Below are positions 1 to 9,990 of a stretch of DNA of 64,000 bases, piece by piece; position 1 is the stretch's first letter, and each line of letters starts with the position of its first letter. The position numbers and the translations under genes were made by a program. The notes under the pieces are model-generated. The model saw only the letters and a list, made by a program, of their open reading frames with translations, ran no database searches and was not told where the DNA came from. The stretch is taken from positions 248,001-312,000 of the forward strand of contig JAEWXG010000012.1 of NCBI GenBank assembly GCA_023396095.1. Direction: 5' to 3'. Source of the stretch: Bacillota bacterium (GTDB lineage Bacteria > Bacillota > Clostridia > Christensenellales > UBA3700).

Positions 1-74
1 AGTAGCATTTTTATTTTTTTCATGCACATTATATTGCGTGCGACTTTTTATAAATCCATAAAAAATAATTATTG

Positions 75-1442
75 CTATAATGAATAACCTTCTTTAGCCA
101 TTTTTTCAGCTTTTGCATTTATGGAATCAATGAACTCATCATTGTTCTTAGTCTTAATCATTGCATCAATTAAACTTTCTGTGGCTTCTTGCGTATCTCC
201 AGACGAAAGTATCCTTCTTATGGCAAATGTAGCTTTCAATTCTTTATCTGTTAATAATAGATCTTCTCTTCTAGTTCCACTTCTATTCAAATCAATTGCA
301 GGGAAGATTCTCTTTTCTGACAATTTTCTATCCAAATGAATTTCCAAGTTCCCAGTTCCTTTAAATTCTTCATATATAACATCATCCATTCTAGAACCAG
401 TATCCACAAGAGCCGTTGCAATAATAGTTAAACTTCCACCTTTTTCAATATTTCTTGCAGCACCAAAAAATCTTTTTGGTAAATGCAAAGATGCAGGATC
501 AATACCACCGGACAAAGTCCTCCCAGATGGTTGAACAGTTAAATTGTATGCACGAGCAAGTCTTGTTAAGCTATCCATAATAATAACAACATCTTGTCCT
601 TCCTCAACAAGTCGTTTTGCTCTTTCTATAACAAGTTCAGCAATTTTTGTATGATGCTCAGGGGTTTCATCAAATGTTGAATAAACCACCTCTCCATCAA
701 TTGAGCGCTGCATATCCGTAACTTCTTCTGGTCTTTCATCTATTAATAGAACTATCAATTTCACATCTGCGTATTTTTTTGTAATAGCATTAGCCACTTT
801 CTTTAATAAAGTTGTTTTACCAGCCTTTGGTGGTGAAACAATCATAGCTCTTTGCCCTTTCCCAATTGGGGCAATCAAGTCTATACATCTTATAGCAAAA
901 TCTTTTGAGGTTTTTTCTGACTCAAGAACAAATCGTTCATCTGGGAATATAGGAACTAGATTCTCAAACTGCACTCTTGATTTCAAATTATCAATGCCGT
1001 GGCCATTAACTTCTAAAATTTCTGTTGCAGATATCGATTTATTTGCACCAGGTTGTTTAGCCTTGCATTTTACAAAATCACCTCTTCGTAAACCTAACCC
1101 TCTTATCAACTTATTGTTCACATGCACATCGCTACTATCAGTTGCTATCTCATAATTTTTTGTTCTCAAGAAGCCATAACCATCTGTCATAATATCGAGA
1201 ACACCTTCTATTTCCACTAAACTATCTTCTTTATCAGATGATATATCTAAATTGGGAACCATAAATTGAGGCTTTTCTATTTTGGGACCATTCTTTAATT
1301 TTACTTCGTTCCCACTTAAGGCATTGATAAAATCTTCTTTTGTTAACAAATTGCTTGAGTACACATTGCATTCTCTTGCATAATCTCTCAATTGAAATAA
1401 ATTCAATTTCTCTAATTCAGTATTTGGAACTTTTTCACTCAT
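75..1442 (-). CDS. rho: Transcription termination factor Rho
   Basis: Hexameric RNA-dependent ATPase that binds nascent RNA and terminates transcription. The 455-residue protein has the usual order: N-terminal Rho_N helical domain (about 10-45), cold-shock/OB RNA-binding domain (about 76-143), then the RecA-like ATPase. Walker A is PPKAGKT at 204-210, Walker B ends at Asp290 (VVIIMD), and the Q/R-loop SGRTLSGG and VDTGSRMDD segments are present. I chose the ATG at 1442 because TGGAG sits 7 nt before it; an in-frame ATG 7 codons upstream lacks such a site. It lies downstream of the glycogen degradation genes with a 161-bp gap and has its own candidate promoter. The family call is certain. Confidence 0.97.
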   Translation of the reverse strand: MSEKVPNTELEKLNLFQLRDYARECNVYSSNLLTKEDFINALSGNEVKLKNGPKIEKPQFMVPNLDISSDKEDSLVEIEGVLDIMTDGYGFLRTKNYEIATDSSDVHVNNKLIRGLGLRRGDFVKCKAKQPGANKSISATEILEVNGHGIDNLKSRVQFENLVPIFPDERFVLESEKTSKDFAIRCIDLIAPIGKGQRAMIVSPPKAGKTTLLKKVANAITKKYADVKLIVLLIDERPEEVTDMQRSIDGEVVYSTFDETPEHHTKIAELVIERAKRLVEEGQDVVIIMDSLTRLARAYNLTVQPSGRTLSGGIDPASLHLPKRFFGAARNIEKGGSLTIIATALVDTGSRMDDVIYEEFKGTGNLEIHLDRKLSEKRIFPAIDLNRSGTRREDLLLTDKELKATFAIRRILSSGDTQEATESLIDAMIKTKNNDEFIDSINAKAEKMAKEGYSL

Positions 1443-1492
1443 TTTTATCTCCAGAAATTTCATTATTCACATAAAAATTTTTAACACATAGA

Positions 1493-1522
1493 ATAATAAA
1501 ATATAACTAAACTTCATTTCAA
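1493..1522 (-). promoter_or_regulatory. Candidate promoter for rho
   Basis: On the minus strand TTGAAA (1517-1522) and TATTAT (1493-1498) are separated by 18 bp, in the 161-bp gap before rho. The match to a SigA promoter is good but the region is very AT-rich, so chance matches are likely. Confidence 0.45.
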
Positions 1523-1603
1523 ATATTATCTTTCAAACATAAAAACTGATAAATAACATAAAATTGTCTTTTCTTAAATTCTGTTGGAAAATTTAAATAA
1601 ACG

Positions 1604-3448
1604 TTAAACTTCTTTCTTTAGTTCAAAGACATAACATTCTTTTGACTTAAAGAATAGTGACCCAGCACTATAGTTTCTATTAAAAACAATTTTATTAACA
1701 TTGTCAAACATTCTCTCAATATTATAATTAGTATTATTAATAACAAATAGAAATTTCTTTCTTGCACTTTCGCGAGTAAAGATCAGAAGCTCTGTGTCGT
1801 ATATAAACTCTATATCACCTCTAAAAACATCTTTATTAGAACTTCTTAGTTTTCCTAATAACTGATAATAATTTAAAAGCTCTTCATCTATATTGTCCCA
1901 AGGGAAAACTTTTCTATTTAATGGATCTTCATAACCTTCTATCCCAACTTCATCGCCATAATAAATGCTGGGAACTCCGGGCAAAACATATTGCAAAAAA
2001 GCTGCAATTTTCAATTTTTGTTTAGCGTTTTTATATTCTAATTCATCCATTAAAAAATCCCTTCTCTGTGCCTTTGTTGAATAACTCAAATCAATGTTTG
2101 ATAATTCGGTCAGTATTCTTGTGGTATCATGCGTTCCAAGCAATGTTAACGATACATCTAATGACTGTTTAGGATAATTTTCAATAATATCCATAACTGT
2201 ATTTCTAAAAGATAAAATATCATTTGTTTTCACATAATCTATAATGGCACCCTTAAAAACATAATTCATCACTCCATCAAGTTCAGCTCCTAAAAAGTAC
2301 TCCCTTCTCTCGTCATAACTTGTTTTATTTGATGCGTCTTCCCAAACTTCTCCAATTAATAAAATGTCTTGATTGATGCTCTTAATTCTATTTCTTATAT
2401 TTTGTACAAATTCCTTTTTTAATTCATCTACAACATCTAATCTCCAACCACCTAAATGAAAATTAGACCATTTATTAATAACACCATTTTCTCCGGCAAT
2501 AAAATCTATATAACTTTTATTTGATTGATTTACAGATGGACAAATAGTTACTCCCCACCAACACCTATATTTCCTAGGAAATTCCTCGAAATCAAACCAA
2601 TCATAATATTTAGAGTCACGACTTTGATATGCACCAACTTCATTAAACCGGTTATACTTATTAAAATAAATGCTATCCGCTCCAGTATGGTTAAAAACCC
2701 CATCCAACATAATTTTAATGTTAGCTTTTTCGGCTCTACTTATTAAATATTTAAAATCTTCTTCATCACCAAGAATTTCATCTAAATTCAAATAATCAGC
2801 TGTATCATACCTATGATTTGATGGCGAAGTAAAAATTGGTGACAAATACAACAATGAAACCCCCAATGCTTTTAAATACGGGATCTTTTCTGCTATACCT
2901 CTAAGATTACCACAATAAAAATCATTGGCCCTGAAAACTCCATCAGGATCTTTTATCGTGATCTTTTCATCCCAATTTTTAATTACTGCCCCTTTTTTTT
3001 GTGGTTCTTTTTTTAACAGAGCTTTATTAAATCTATCAACAAAGATGTGATAAACTATTCCGCCTTTAATATAATTAGGCGTAGTATATGTATTATTAAA
3101 AACTGTTAATTGATATCTTCTGTCTGAATCTAACGAAAGATTGGCGTTTGCATCTCTTTTAAATTCAAACTGTCCTATTTCGCTTTGAACTACAAAGTGA
3201 TACCAGTATAAGCCTTCTTGTTGCGCCTTATATTTTAAAGAGAAAATTGAATAATTGTTCTCTTTTCTTTTATATGGCATTTTTAAATATTCTGGACTTT
3301 CATTATCCTTATTAATTACTAAAAATACGCTCTCAACAAAAACACCATCTTTAACTCTAAAATTAAAAGATAGTGTTTTACCATTTGCGATTGCCCCAAA
3401 AGGACTCTTAGAATTTATATCACGTGAATTATAGTAACAAGATAACAT
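1604..3448 (-). CDS. GH13 alpha-amylase / neopullulanase-like enzyme
   Basis: Hydrolyses alpha-1,4 (possibly alpha-1,6) links in glycogen, starch or maltodextrin. The 614-residue protein has an N-terminal beta-sandwich of about 110 residues (CBM34/E-set type, as in neopullulanase and cyclomaltodextrinase), then a GH13 barrel. The four GH13 regions are visible: DGVFNH (249-254), GWRLDVVDE with nucleophile Asp338, GEVWED with acid/base Glu367, and GTHD with Asp441. There is no signal peptide, so it is probably cytoplasmic and works on intracellular glycogen or imported dextrins. Its ATG shares one base with the glgP stop codon (TAATG), implying translational coupling to phosphorylase. Exact specificity cannot be read from the sequence. 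Confidence 0.88.
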   Translation of the reverse strand: MLSCYYNSRDINSKSPFGAIANGKTLSFNFRVKDGVFVESVFLVINKDNESPEYLKMPYKRKENNYSIFSLKYKAQQEGLYWYHFVVQSEIGQFEFKRDANANLSLDSDRRYQLTVFNNTYTTPNYIKGGIVYHIFVDRFNKALLKKEPQKKGAVIKNWDEKITIKDPDGVFRANDFYCGNLRGIAEKIPYLKALGVSLLYLSPIFTSPSNHRYDTADYLNLDEILGDEEDFKYLISRAEKANIKIMLDGVFNHTGADSIYFNKYNRFNEVGAYQSRDSKYYDWFDFEEFPRKYRCWWGVTICPSVNQSNKSYIDFIAGENGVINKWSNFHLGGWRLDVVDELKKEFVQNIRNRIKSINQDILLIGEVWEDASNKTSYDERREYFLGAELDGVMNYVFKGAIIDYVKTNDILSFRNTVMDIIENYPKQSLDVSLTLLGTHDTTRILTELSNIDLSYSTKAQRRDFLMDELEYKNAKQKLKIAAFLQYVLPGVPSIYYGDEVGIEGYEDPLNRKVFPWDNIDEELLNYYQLLGKLRSSNKDVFRGDIEFIYDTELLIFTRESARKKFLFVINNTNYNIERMFDNVNKIVFNRNYSAGSLFFKSKECYVFELKKEV

Positions 3449-5883
3449 TATTTCACTTTATCCAACTTCCATATCCTTTCTGCATATTCTTCAATACTTC
3501 TATCCGATGAGAAGAATCCGGAATTTGCTATATTCATAAGAGACATTCTATAAAATCTTTCCTTATCTCTATAAATATCATTAATTCTTTCTTGAGCATT
3601 TCTATATGATTCAAAATCTGCAAGAACCATATAAGGATCCGGCTGAGAAAAATTAGCTCCTACTAAAAGTGAATCCGCAATTTCTGTAAATTTATGTCCT
3701 GCAATTCCATTTCTCAAATCTTGAATGATATTTTGAATATACTTATTATCATTATAAAAATATGTTGGATGATATCCGTCTCTATATAATTTTTCAACTT
3801 CCTCGACAAGCATACCAAATATAACTATATTTTCATCGCCTACTAATTCAGATATTTCAACATTTGCCCCATCCATAGTACCTAGAGTAATAGCACCATT
3901 TGCCATAAACTTCATATTTCCAGTTCCTGATGCCTCCTTACCTGCTATAGAAATTTGTTCAGATATGTCTGATCCAGGAATAATAAGCTCTGATAAAGAT
4001 ATTCTATAATTTTCCAAAAATACCACTTTAATCATTCCATTAACGTCCGGATCATTGTTTATCATGTCTCCTAACTTGCAAATAAACCTAATAATCTGTT
4101 TTGCCATGTAATAACTTGCAGCAGCCTTAGCCCCAAATATAAATGTTCTAGGCTCAATTTTAAATGTTCTATCCTCTTTAATTCTTCTATATAAGTATAA
4201 TATATGTATTGCATTTAATAATTGTCTCTTATATTCATGAAGTCTCTTGATTTGAACGTCAAAAATTGAATCAGGATTTACCACAACACCATTGCTATCA
4301 AAAATATACTTTGCTAAACGCTCTTTATTCTTGTGCTTAATTTCACCTAATCTATTTAAAACGGAAAGATTTCCTTTAAACTGCTCTAAATCCTTAAGCT
4401 TCATTGCATCTTTCAAATATGAATCCCCAATCAAATCTTGAATAAAGTTATCCAACAAAGGATTTGCTTGAGCAATCCATCTTCTATATGTAATGCCATT
4501 TGTTACATTATCAAACTTTTCTGGGAATATATTGTAATAATCCTTAAATATATCGTGCTTTAAAATTTCTGAATGCAATGCCGATACTCCATTAACCTTG
4601 TATGATGCAGCCAAACATATATTTGCCATTTTTACTTGATTATCAGACAATATAGCGTTATAAGCAACTTTATTCCCGTCCCCAGGATATTTGCCCCATA
4701 ACAATCCACATAATCTTCTGTTTATTTCTTCGACTATTTGATATATTCTAGGTAACAATCTTTGGAATAAATCAAGTGGCCACTTCTCTAAAGCTTCAGC
4801 CATAACTGTATGATTTGTATATGAAATAGTTTCGCAAACTATTTTCCATGCGCTGTCCCAATCATATTCATATTCATCTAATAATATTCTCATTAACTCA
4901 GGAATACATAATGTTGGATGTGTATCATTAATATGAATTGCAACCTTTTCTCCTAAATTATCTAATGACTTATTAGCTTTTAAGTGATGTGCCACAATTG
5001 ACTGCACAGAAGCGGAAACAAAGAAATATTGTTGTTTTAATCTTAATGACTTTCCCTCTATGTGATTATCCGCAGGATATAATACTTTTGATATTGACTC
5101 TGCCATTGCTTTGTTTTGTAGAGATTGAACATATTGTCCTGTTGAAAATAACTGTAAATCAAAATCTTGTGATGATACAGGATGCCATAATCTTAATCTA
5201 TTTACAGAAGATGTATTAAACCCTGAAATATTCATATCATATGGTTGAGCAATAATCACATCTGCATTAACGTGATTAATTTTCAATTTACCATTGTCCC
5301 AATATTGCTCTACTTTTCCACCAAACTTTACTTTAAATGAATCACTTAATCTTTGATTTAGCCAAACATGTCCTCGTGGCAACCAATCATCAGGTAACTC
5401 TGTTTGCCATCCTTCTACAATCTTTTGTCTAAAAATACCAAAATCATATTTAATACAAAATCCACTTGCTGAATAATTCAAATTTGTTAATGACTCTAAG
5501 TAGGCAGCAGCCAATCTCCCTAATCCGCCATTACCCAAACCTGCATCTGGCTCTAACTCATAAATCGCATTAATGTCAGTATGCAACTCTTCCAAAACTT
5601 GTGTGAAATTCTTATCTAATCCCAAATTATATAAATGATTTCTTAAAGATCTTCCTAACAAAAACTCCATCGACATATAATAAACCTTTTTAAGATTTTG
5701 CTTTAAAACACGCTTTTTAAAAGCCACTCTCTTCTCGGTTAAAATATCATTTACAACATAACATACCACAAAGTATCTATGCTCCAGATCCAAATCAGCA
5801 AAAGCTTGTCCAAATTGCACTTGAGCTTTTGTTAATAGCAATTCTTTAATTTCATTTTTTGTTATATTTGCACTCATTCGCAT
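3448..5883 (-). CDS. glgP: Glycogen/maltodextrin phosphorylase
   Basis: Releases glucose-1-phosphate from alpha-glucan ends using phosphate and PLP (GT35). At 811 residues it has family length. The PLP-binding lysine is Lys658 in EASGTGNMKF, and the glycine-rich EPDAGLGNGGLGRLAA segment (111-126) and the YDFGIF and NDTHP segments are intact. There is no regulatory extension, so it looks like the simple bacterial form. The start is uncertain: ATG at 5883 or 5877, and neither has a clear Shine-Dalgarno sequence. It is separated from glgA by a terminator and 239 bp, so it probably has its own transcription start. It is followed directly by the amylase gene, forming a degradation pair. Confidence 0.96.
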   Translation of the reverse strand: MRMSANITKNEIKELLLTKAQVQFGQAFADLDLEHRYFVVCYVVNDILTEKRVAFKKRVLKQNLKKVYYMSMEFLLGRSLRNHLYNLGLDKNFTQVLEELHTDINAIYELEPDAGLGNGGLGRLAAAYLESLTNLNYSASGFCIKYDFGIFRQKIVEGWQTELPDDWLPRGHVWLNQRLSDSFKVKFGGKVEQYWDNGKLKINHVNADVIIAQPYDMNISGFNTSSVNRLRLWHPVSSQDFDLQLFSTGQYVQSLQNKAMAESISKVLYPADNHIEGKSLRLKQQYFFVSASVQSIVAHHLKANKSLDNLGEKVAIHINDTHPTLCIPELMRILLDEYEYDWDSAWKIVCETISYTNHTVMAEALEKWPLDLFQRLLPRIYQIVEEINRRLCGLLWGKYPGDGNKVAYNAILSDNQVKMANICLAASYKVNGVSALHSEILKHDIFKDYYNIFPEKFDNVTNGITYRRWIAQANPLLDNFIQDLIGDSYLKDAMKLKDLEQFKGNLSVLNRLGEIKHKNKERLAKYIFDSNGVVVNPDSIFDVQIKRLHEYKRQLLNAIHILYLYRRIKEDRTFKIEPRTFIFGAKAAASYYMAKQIIRFICKLGDMINNDPDVNGMIKVVFLENYRISLSELIIPGSDISEQISIAGKEASGTGNMKFMANGAITLGTMDGANVEISELVGDENIVIFGMLVEEVEKLYRDGYHPTYFYNDNKYIQNIIQDLRNGIAGHKFTEIADSLLVGANFSQPDPYMVLADFESYRNAQERINDIYRDKERFYRMSLMNIANSGFFSSDRSIEEYAERIWKLDKVK

Positions 5884-6070
5884 TCACATAATACATTATT
5901 TTTTTAACTTTATTGAATTTGTTAGATGTATTATTCCTTTATTTACAGTTTAAATTAAAACCTTCACTATATTTATTAATATTTATATTTATATAGCGAC
6001 ACAACACAATTTTATAATAAAAGGTATATGTTGTAAACTTATTTATTTTTAAACAGTTATTATAATTAAC

Positions 6071-6107
6071 AAAAATAACCCAAACTTTAAGACGTTTGGG
6101 CTATTTA
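6071..6107 (-). terminator. Rho-independent terminator after glgA
   Basis: A CCCAAAC/GTTTGGG stem (79-85 with 94-100 of 6000) has flanking A/T pairs and one mismatch. On the minus strand it is followed by a T-rich run (TTATTTTTGTT). It lies about 20 bp downstream of the glgA stop codon and ends the glgBCDA transcript. Confidence 0.8.
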
Positions 6108-6122
6108 TTATCATCCATTTAT

Positions 6123-7628
6123 TTAGCTAATACTATTGTAAAGATCAATATATTCTTTAGCCGATTTTTTCCAACTATTATCAACTTTCATATTATTATT
6201 AACCAACTGATCCCATTTATCTTTTTGATAATAGATGTCCAAGGCACGATTTATAGCTCCTAATAGTTCTAGGTGATTATAATCATAGAAAGTAAACCCT
6301 AATCCTTCTCCAGTTGTAGGATTATACGAAGGAACTGTATCTTTCAACCCTCCAACTAGCCTTACAATTGGTACTGTCCCATATCTCATAGCTATCAACT
6401 GGCTCAATCCACAAGGCTCAAATTTAGATGGCATCAAGAAAAGATCGGATGCTGCATATATCTTGTTAGCCAAATCTCCTGAAAAATTAATGCTTACTCT
6501 TAATTTTGATTTATATCTTTCTTGTAATGCTAGTAATGAATTTTCAAACTTCCAATCACCTTGGCCAAGAATAACAAGCCTTACATCCTTTTGTAAAATA
6601 GATTCCATTGCATAAATAACAATATCAACTCCTTTTTGCTCTGTTAATCTCGTTACCATTCCTATTAATGGGGCATCATTTGTTGGAGCTAAATCTAACA
6701 TTTTTAACAAGCTATCTTTGTTCGCCTTTTTGCCTTCTTGGACATCATTTATTGAATATTTTCTAAACAAACTCTTATCGGTTGTAGGGTTAAATATGTT
6801 TTGATCTATTCCATTAACAATCCCTCTTACTTTAAAACTTCTTTCTCTTAATATTTTATCAAGCCCATATGAAAAGAATGGATCAAAAATCTCTTTCGCA
6901 TATGTAGGAGACACGGTTGTTACAACATTAGAACACTCAATCGCCCCTTTCATAAAATTCACACAATCCTCATATTCAACCAATCTAATCGTATCTTCTG
7001 GTAGCCCTAAAACTTCTCTAATGATTTCTTTCCCATATTTACCTTGAAATTGAATATTGTGAATAGTGAATACAGTCTTTATATCTCTAAAAAATTCATA
7101 TCCTCTATACATCGCATCTAAATAAACTGGGACTAAAGCTGTGTGCCAATCATTAGCATGTATAATATCCGGTTTAAAATTGACTGTCGCTAACATGTCA
7201 ATTGTTGCTTTGGAAAAAAATGCATATCTTTCTGCATCATCATAGTAACCATATAATCCACCTCTATTAAAATAATATTCATTGTCAAGGAAATAATATG
7301 TTACTCCATCCAACTCATATTTAAATATCCCACAATACTGGTAACGCCAAGCCAACGAAACATAGAAGTATCCTTGAAAATTCATAGCGTGTTTTAGGTC
7401 ACTGCTAATATCTTTATATAATGGCAAAACCACTCGAACATCTATACCATTTGCAGCAAGCTCCTTTGGTAGTGCTCCAGCAACATCCCCAAGTCCTCCA
7501 CTGCGAATGAATGGAGACGCCTCCGATGTAACAATTAATACCTTTTTGGTAGTTAATTCCTCTTTTGCAAGTGCTTTTTTTACTTCTTTCTCCTTAACAG
7601 TAGTCTTATTTTCAGTTACTTTTGCCAT
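6123..7628 (-). CDS. glgA: Glycogen synthase (ADP-glucose, GT5)
   Basis: Transfers glucose from ADP-glucose to the growing alpha-1,4-glucan. It has two Rossmann-like halves: the GT5 N-terminal domain beginning KKVLIVTSEASPF (residue 28 on) and a GT1-type C-terminal domain with the SKFEPCGLSQL nucleotide-sugar motif. Two small oddities occur. There is a lysine-rich N-terminal extension of about 27 residues before the conserved start, and the usual KTGGL donor-binding motif reads RSGGL (Arg42). The ATG is well supported by AGGAGGT 8 nt upstream. It lies 12 bp behind glgD as the last gene of glgBCDA. Confidence 0.96.
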   Translation of the reverse strand: MAKVTENKTTVKEKEVKKALAKEELTTKKVLIVTSEASPFIRSGGLGDVAGALPKELAANGIDVRVVLPLYKDISSDLKHAMNFQGYFYVSLAWRYQYCGIFKYELDGVTYYFLDNEYYFNRGGLYGYYDDAERYAFFSKATIDMLATVNFKPDIIHANDWHTALVPVYLDAMYRGYEFFRDIKTVFTIHNIQFQGKYGKEIIREVLGLPEDTIRLVEYEDCVNFMKGAIECSNVVTTVSPTYAKEIFDPFFSYGLDKILRERSFKVRGIVNGIDQNIFNPTTDKSLFRKYSINDVQEGKKANKDSLLKMLDLAPTNDAPLIGMVTRLTEQKGVDIVIYAMESILQKDVRLVILGQGDWKFENSLLALQERYKSKLRVSINFSGDLANKIYAASDLFLMPSKFEPCGLSQLIAMRYGTVPIVRLVGGLKDTVPSYNPTTGEGLGFTFYDYNHLELLGAINRALDIYYQKDKWDQLVNNNMKVDNSWKKSAKEYIDLYNSIS

Positions 7629-7640
7629 TTTAATTACCTC

Positions 7641-8753
7641 CTAAACCTCTTTTCCTTTAGCTATAACTACAGGGTATGTCTCATGCCCGGAAATAACTCT
7701 ATCTTCTTTTACTAAAACATCCTTATCTGTTATTGTACAAGATATCTTGCTTCCCTTTTTAACAACAGTATATTCCATAATAATTGAATTTTTAATTTCA
7801 ACACCTTCTTCAACTACAACATTTCTAAATAGAATAGAATTTTCTACAGAACCATTTATTGTACAGCCGTCTGCTATTAATGAATTTTTAACATTACAAT
7901 TATCACCATAAATAACAGGCACTGAGTCTTTAACTTTTGTAAAAATCTTACCGTTTTTAAAAAACAAGTCACTACGATTTTCTTCTTTTAAAAGTTCCAT
8001 CGATTTATCGTAATATGTTTTTACCGTGTTTATTACAGCAACATATCCTTTTATTTCTTCTTTGCAAACCTTATATTTATGTATTTCTTTTTGCAAAAGC
8101 AATTCTTCTAAATCGCTAAACCCTTTTGAATATGCTCCATTAATAATTGCTACTAACAAATCTTTCTTAATAATGTATGTGCTTAGTGAAAGTTCTTGTT
8201 TTTCTTCAGATATACTATTTGAAAATACAACCTCTTTAATTACTCCCTTTTCACTTTTATTTATCACCGCAACTCTATTCCCATTAGTTTTTTCTTTATA
8301 AGTCAGTACCGTAATATCCGCATTGTTTTTGATATGTTTTTGATATATCTCTTCAAAGTTAATATTAGCTACAATATTCCCATTGGTAATTAGCACATAC
8401 TCTTCTTTAGCTCTAGATAAGTAATCGATAATGCCTTCCAACGCATCAATTTTACCTTTGTACATTGTTTTCGAGTTATTAGAAACATAAGGAGGGAAAA
8501 CAGCAATCCCACTATTTTTTCTATTTAAATCCCAATCCCTTCCCATTCTTATATGATCCATTAATGACAAATAATTACTCTTCGTAATAATCGCAATTTT
8601 TGTGATTGAGGAATTAACACAATTTGAAAGAGCAAAGTCTATTAATCTATATCTTCCTGCGACAGGGATAGCAGCATCAGCTCTATGGAAAATTAACTCA
8701 TTTAATTTTGCTTCCTGATCATTTGCAAAAATGATACCTAATAAATCATTCAT
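7641..8753 (-). CDS. glgD: GlgD subunit of ADP-glucose pyrophosphorylase
   Basis: A GlgC paralog that in Firmicutes pairs with GlgC and modulates its activity. The 370-residue protein keeps the fold and conserved segments such as RYRLIDFALSNCVNS and MGRDWDLNR, plus a C-terminal left-handed beta-helix. The catalytic GGxGTRL loop seen in GlgC is replaced by FANDQEAKL, so it is unlikely to form ADP-glucose by itself. Its ATG shares one base with the glgC stop (TAATG), with GGAGG 7 nt upstream, suggesting coupled synthesis of the two subunits. Confidence 0.94.
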   Translation of the reverse strand: MNDLLGIIFANDQEAKLNELIFHRADAAIPVAGRYRLIDFALSNCVNSSITKIAIITKSNYLSLMDHIRMGRDWDLNRKNSGIAVFPPYVSNNSKTMYKGKIDALEGIIDYLSRAKEEYVLITNGNIVANINFEEIYQKHIKNNADITVLTYKEKTNGNRVAVINKSEKGVIKEVVFSNSISEEKQELSLSTYIIKKDLLVAIINGAYSKGFSDLEELLLQKEIHKYKVCKEEIKGYVAVINTVKTYYDKSMELLKEENRSDLFFKNGKIFTKVKDSVPVIYGDNCNVKNSLIADGCTINGSVENSILFRNVVVEEGVEIKNSIIMEYTVVKKGSKISCTITDKDVLVKEDRVISGHETYPVVIAKGKEV

Positions 8754-9970
8754 TATACATCCTCCCTATCAAACACTTCATTTTGATTAATAACTGTGTT
8801 GTTTGGAACAACCGATTTTGGTCCTACTACAGCAATTTTCCATTCACCATCTAAAGGAACATTCTGCTCTGCTCCAATTTTTACATTGTTGCCAATTTGC
8901 GCCTCAGCTCCAATTATTGCATACTCGATAATTGAACCACTCTTTATTACAGCACCAGGCATAATAACAGAATTTTTAATAATTGTATCTTTTTCAATTT
9001 TTACGGAACTTGAAATAATAGAATTTTCAACAATTCCCTCTATCAAACAACCTTCTGTAATAATTGATTTTTTAATTAATGCTTTAGCCCCAACATATTG
9101 TGGTGGAAACGCTAAATTTCTTGCGTAAATTTTCCATGTATTATCATTTAAATTAATTGAGTTTGGATCATCAGCTTTTGCTTCTAGTATGTCCATATTT
9201 GCTTGCCATAGACTTGAAATCGTTCCTACATCTTTCCAATACCCTTCAAATTCATACGCAAACATTCTTTCGTTATTATTCAACATATTTGGAATAATAT
9301 TCTTTCCAAAATCGTTTTCAGAATTCTTATTGTTTTCATCATCAATTAAATATGCCTTGAGTTTATCCCAGGAAAAAATATATATTCCCATTGAAGCTTT
9401 TGTTGACTTAGGTTTTTTAGGCTTTTCTTCAAATTCTACAATTTTCATATTTTTATCAGTATTCATAATACCGAATCTTGATGCTTCTTCTAGCGAAACA
9501 TTAATAACAGCAATTGTACAATCGGACTTATTTTGTATATGATAATTAAGCATTTTATCATAATTCATCTTATAAACATGGTCACCTGACAAAATCAACA
9601 CATATTTAGGAGCAAATCTTTCTATAAATCCTATATTTTGATAAATTGCATTTGCTGTTCCTTTATACCATTCACCAGTTTTCCCTCTAACATACGGCGG
9701 CAAAACAAAAACTCCACCATTCAATCTATCTAAATCCCAAGGTTGGCCATTCCCTATATATTGATTTAATTCAAATGGTTGATACTGTGTCAAAACACCT
9801 ATTGTATCTATCCCTGAATTAATACAATTTGATAATGGAAAATCGATAATTCTATACTTCCCACCAAAAGGTACTGCTGGTTTAGCTACATTTTTGGTCA
9901 AAGATAACAACCTGGTACCTTGTCCTCCAGCTAGCAACATTGCCACACAATCTTTACTTGTCAAACTCAT
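8753..9970 (-). CDS. glgC: Glucose-1-phosphate adenylyltransferase (catalytic subunit)
   Basis: Makes ADP-glucose from ATP and glucose-1-phosphate, the committed step of glycogen synthesis. The nucleotide-binding loop [10 protein letters not shown] near the N-terminus, [23 protein letters not shown] and [10 protein letters not shown] are intact. A beta-helix of hexapeptide-like repeats fills the C-terminal third. I place the start at the ATG at 9970, giving 405 residues, because GGGGG lies 3-4 nt upstream and [11 protein letters not shown] matches the family start. Upstream in-frame starts lie close to the glgB stop codon. Confidence 0.96.
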   Translation of the reverse strand: MSLTSKDCVAMLLAGGQGTRLLSLTKNVAKPAVPFGGKYRIIDFPLSNCINSGIDTIGVLTQYQPFELNQYIGNGQPWDLDRLNGGVFVLPPYVRGKTGEWYKGTANAIYQNIGFIERFAPKYVLILSGDHVYKMNYDKMLNYHIQNKSDCTIAVINVSLEEASRFGIMNTDKNMKIVEFEEKPKKPKSTKASMGIYIFSWDKLKAYLIDDENNKNSENDFGKNIIPNMLNNNERMFAYEFEGYWKDVGTISSLWQANMDILEAKADDPNSINLNDNTWKIYARNLAFPPQYVGAKALIKKSIITEGCLIEGIVENSIISSSVKIEKDTIIKNSVIMPGAVIKSGSIIEYAIIGAEAQIGNNVKIGAEQNVPLDGEWKIAVVGPKSVVPNNTVINQNEVFDREDV

Positions 9971-9990
9971 ATTCCCCCTCTCTACGATGC

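Noticed and set aside
1..74. GCAC/GTGC hairpin after rho as a terminator
   Set aside because: The short stem with a 10-nt loop is not followed by a T-run on the minus strand.
121..339. Plus-strand open frames opposite rho, argJ, rplX, secY and others
   Set aside because: They lie inside well-conserved minus-strand genes, lack ribosome binding sites and have low-complexity hydrophobic translations typical of antisense frames in AT-rich DNA.
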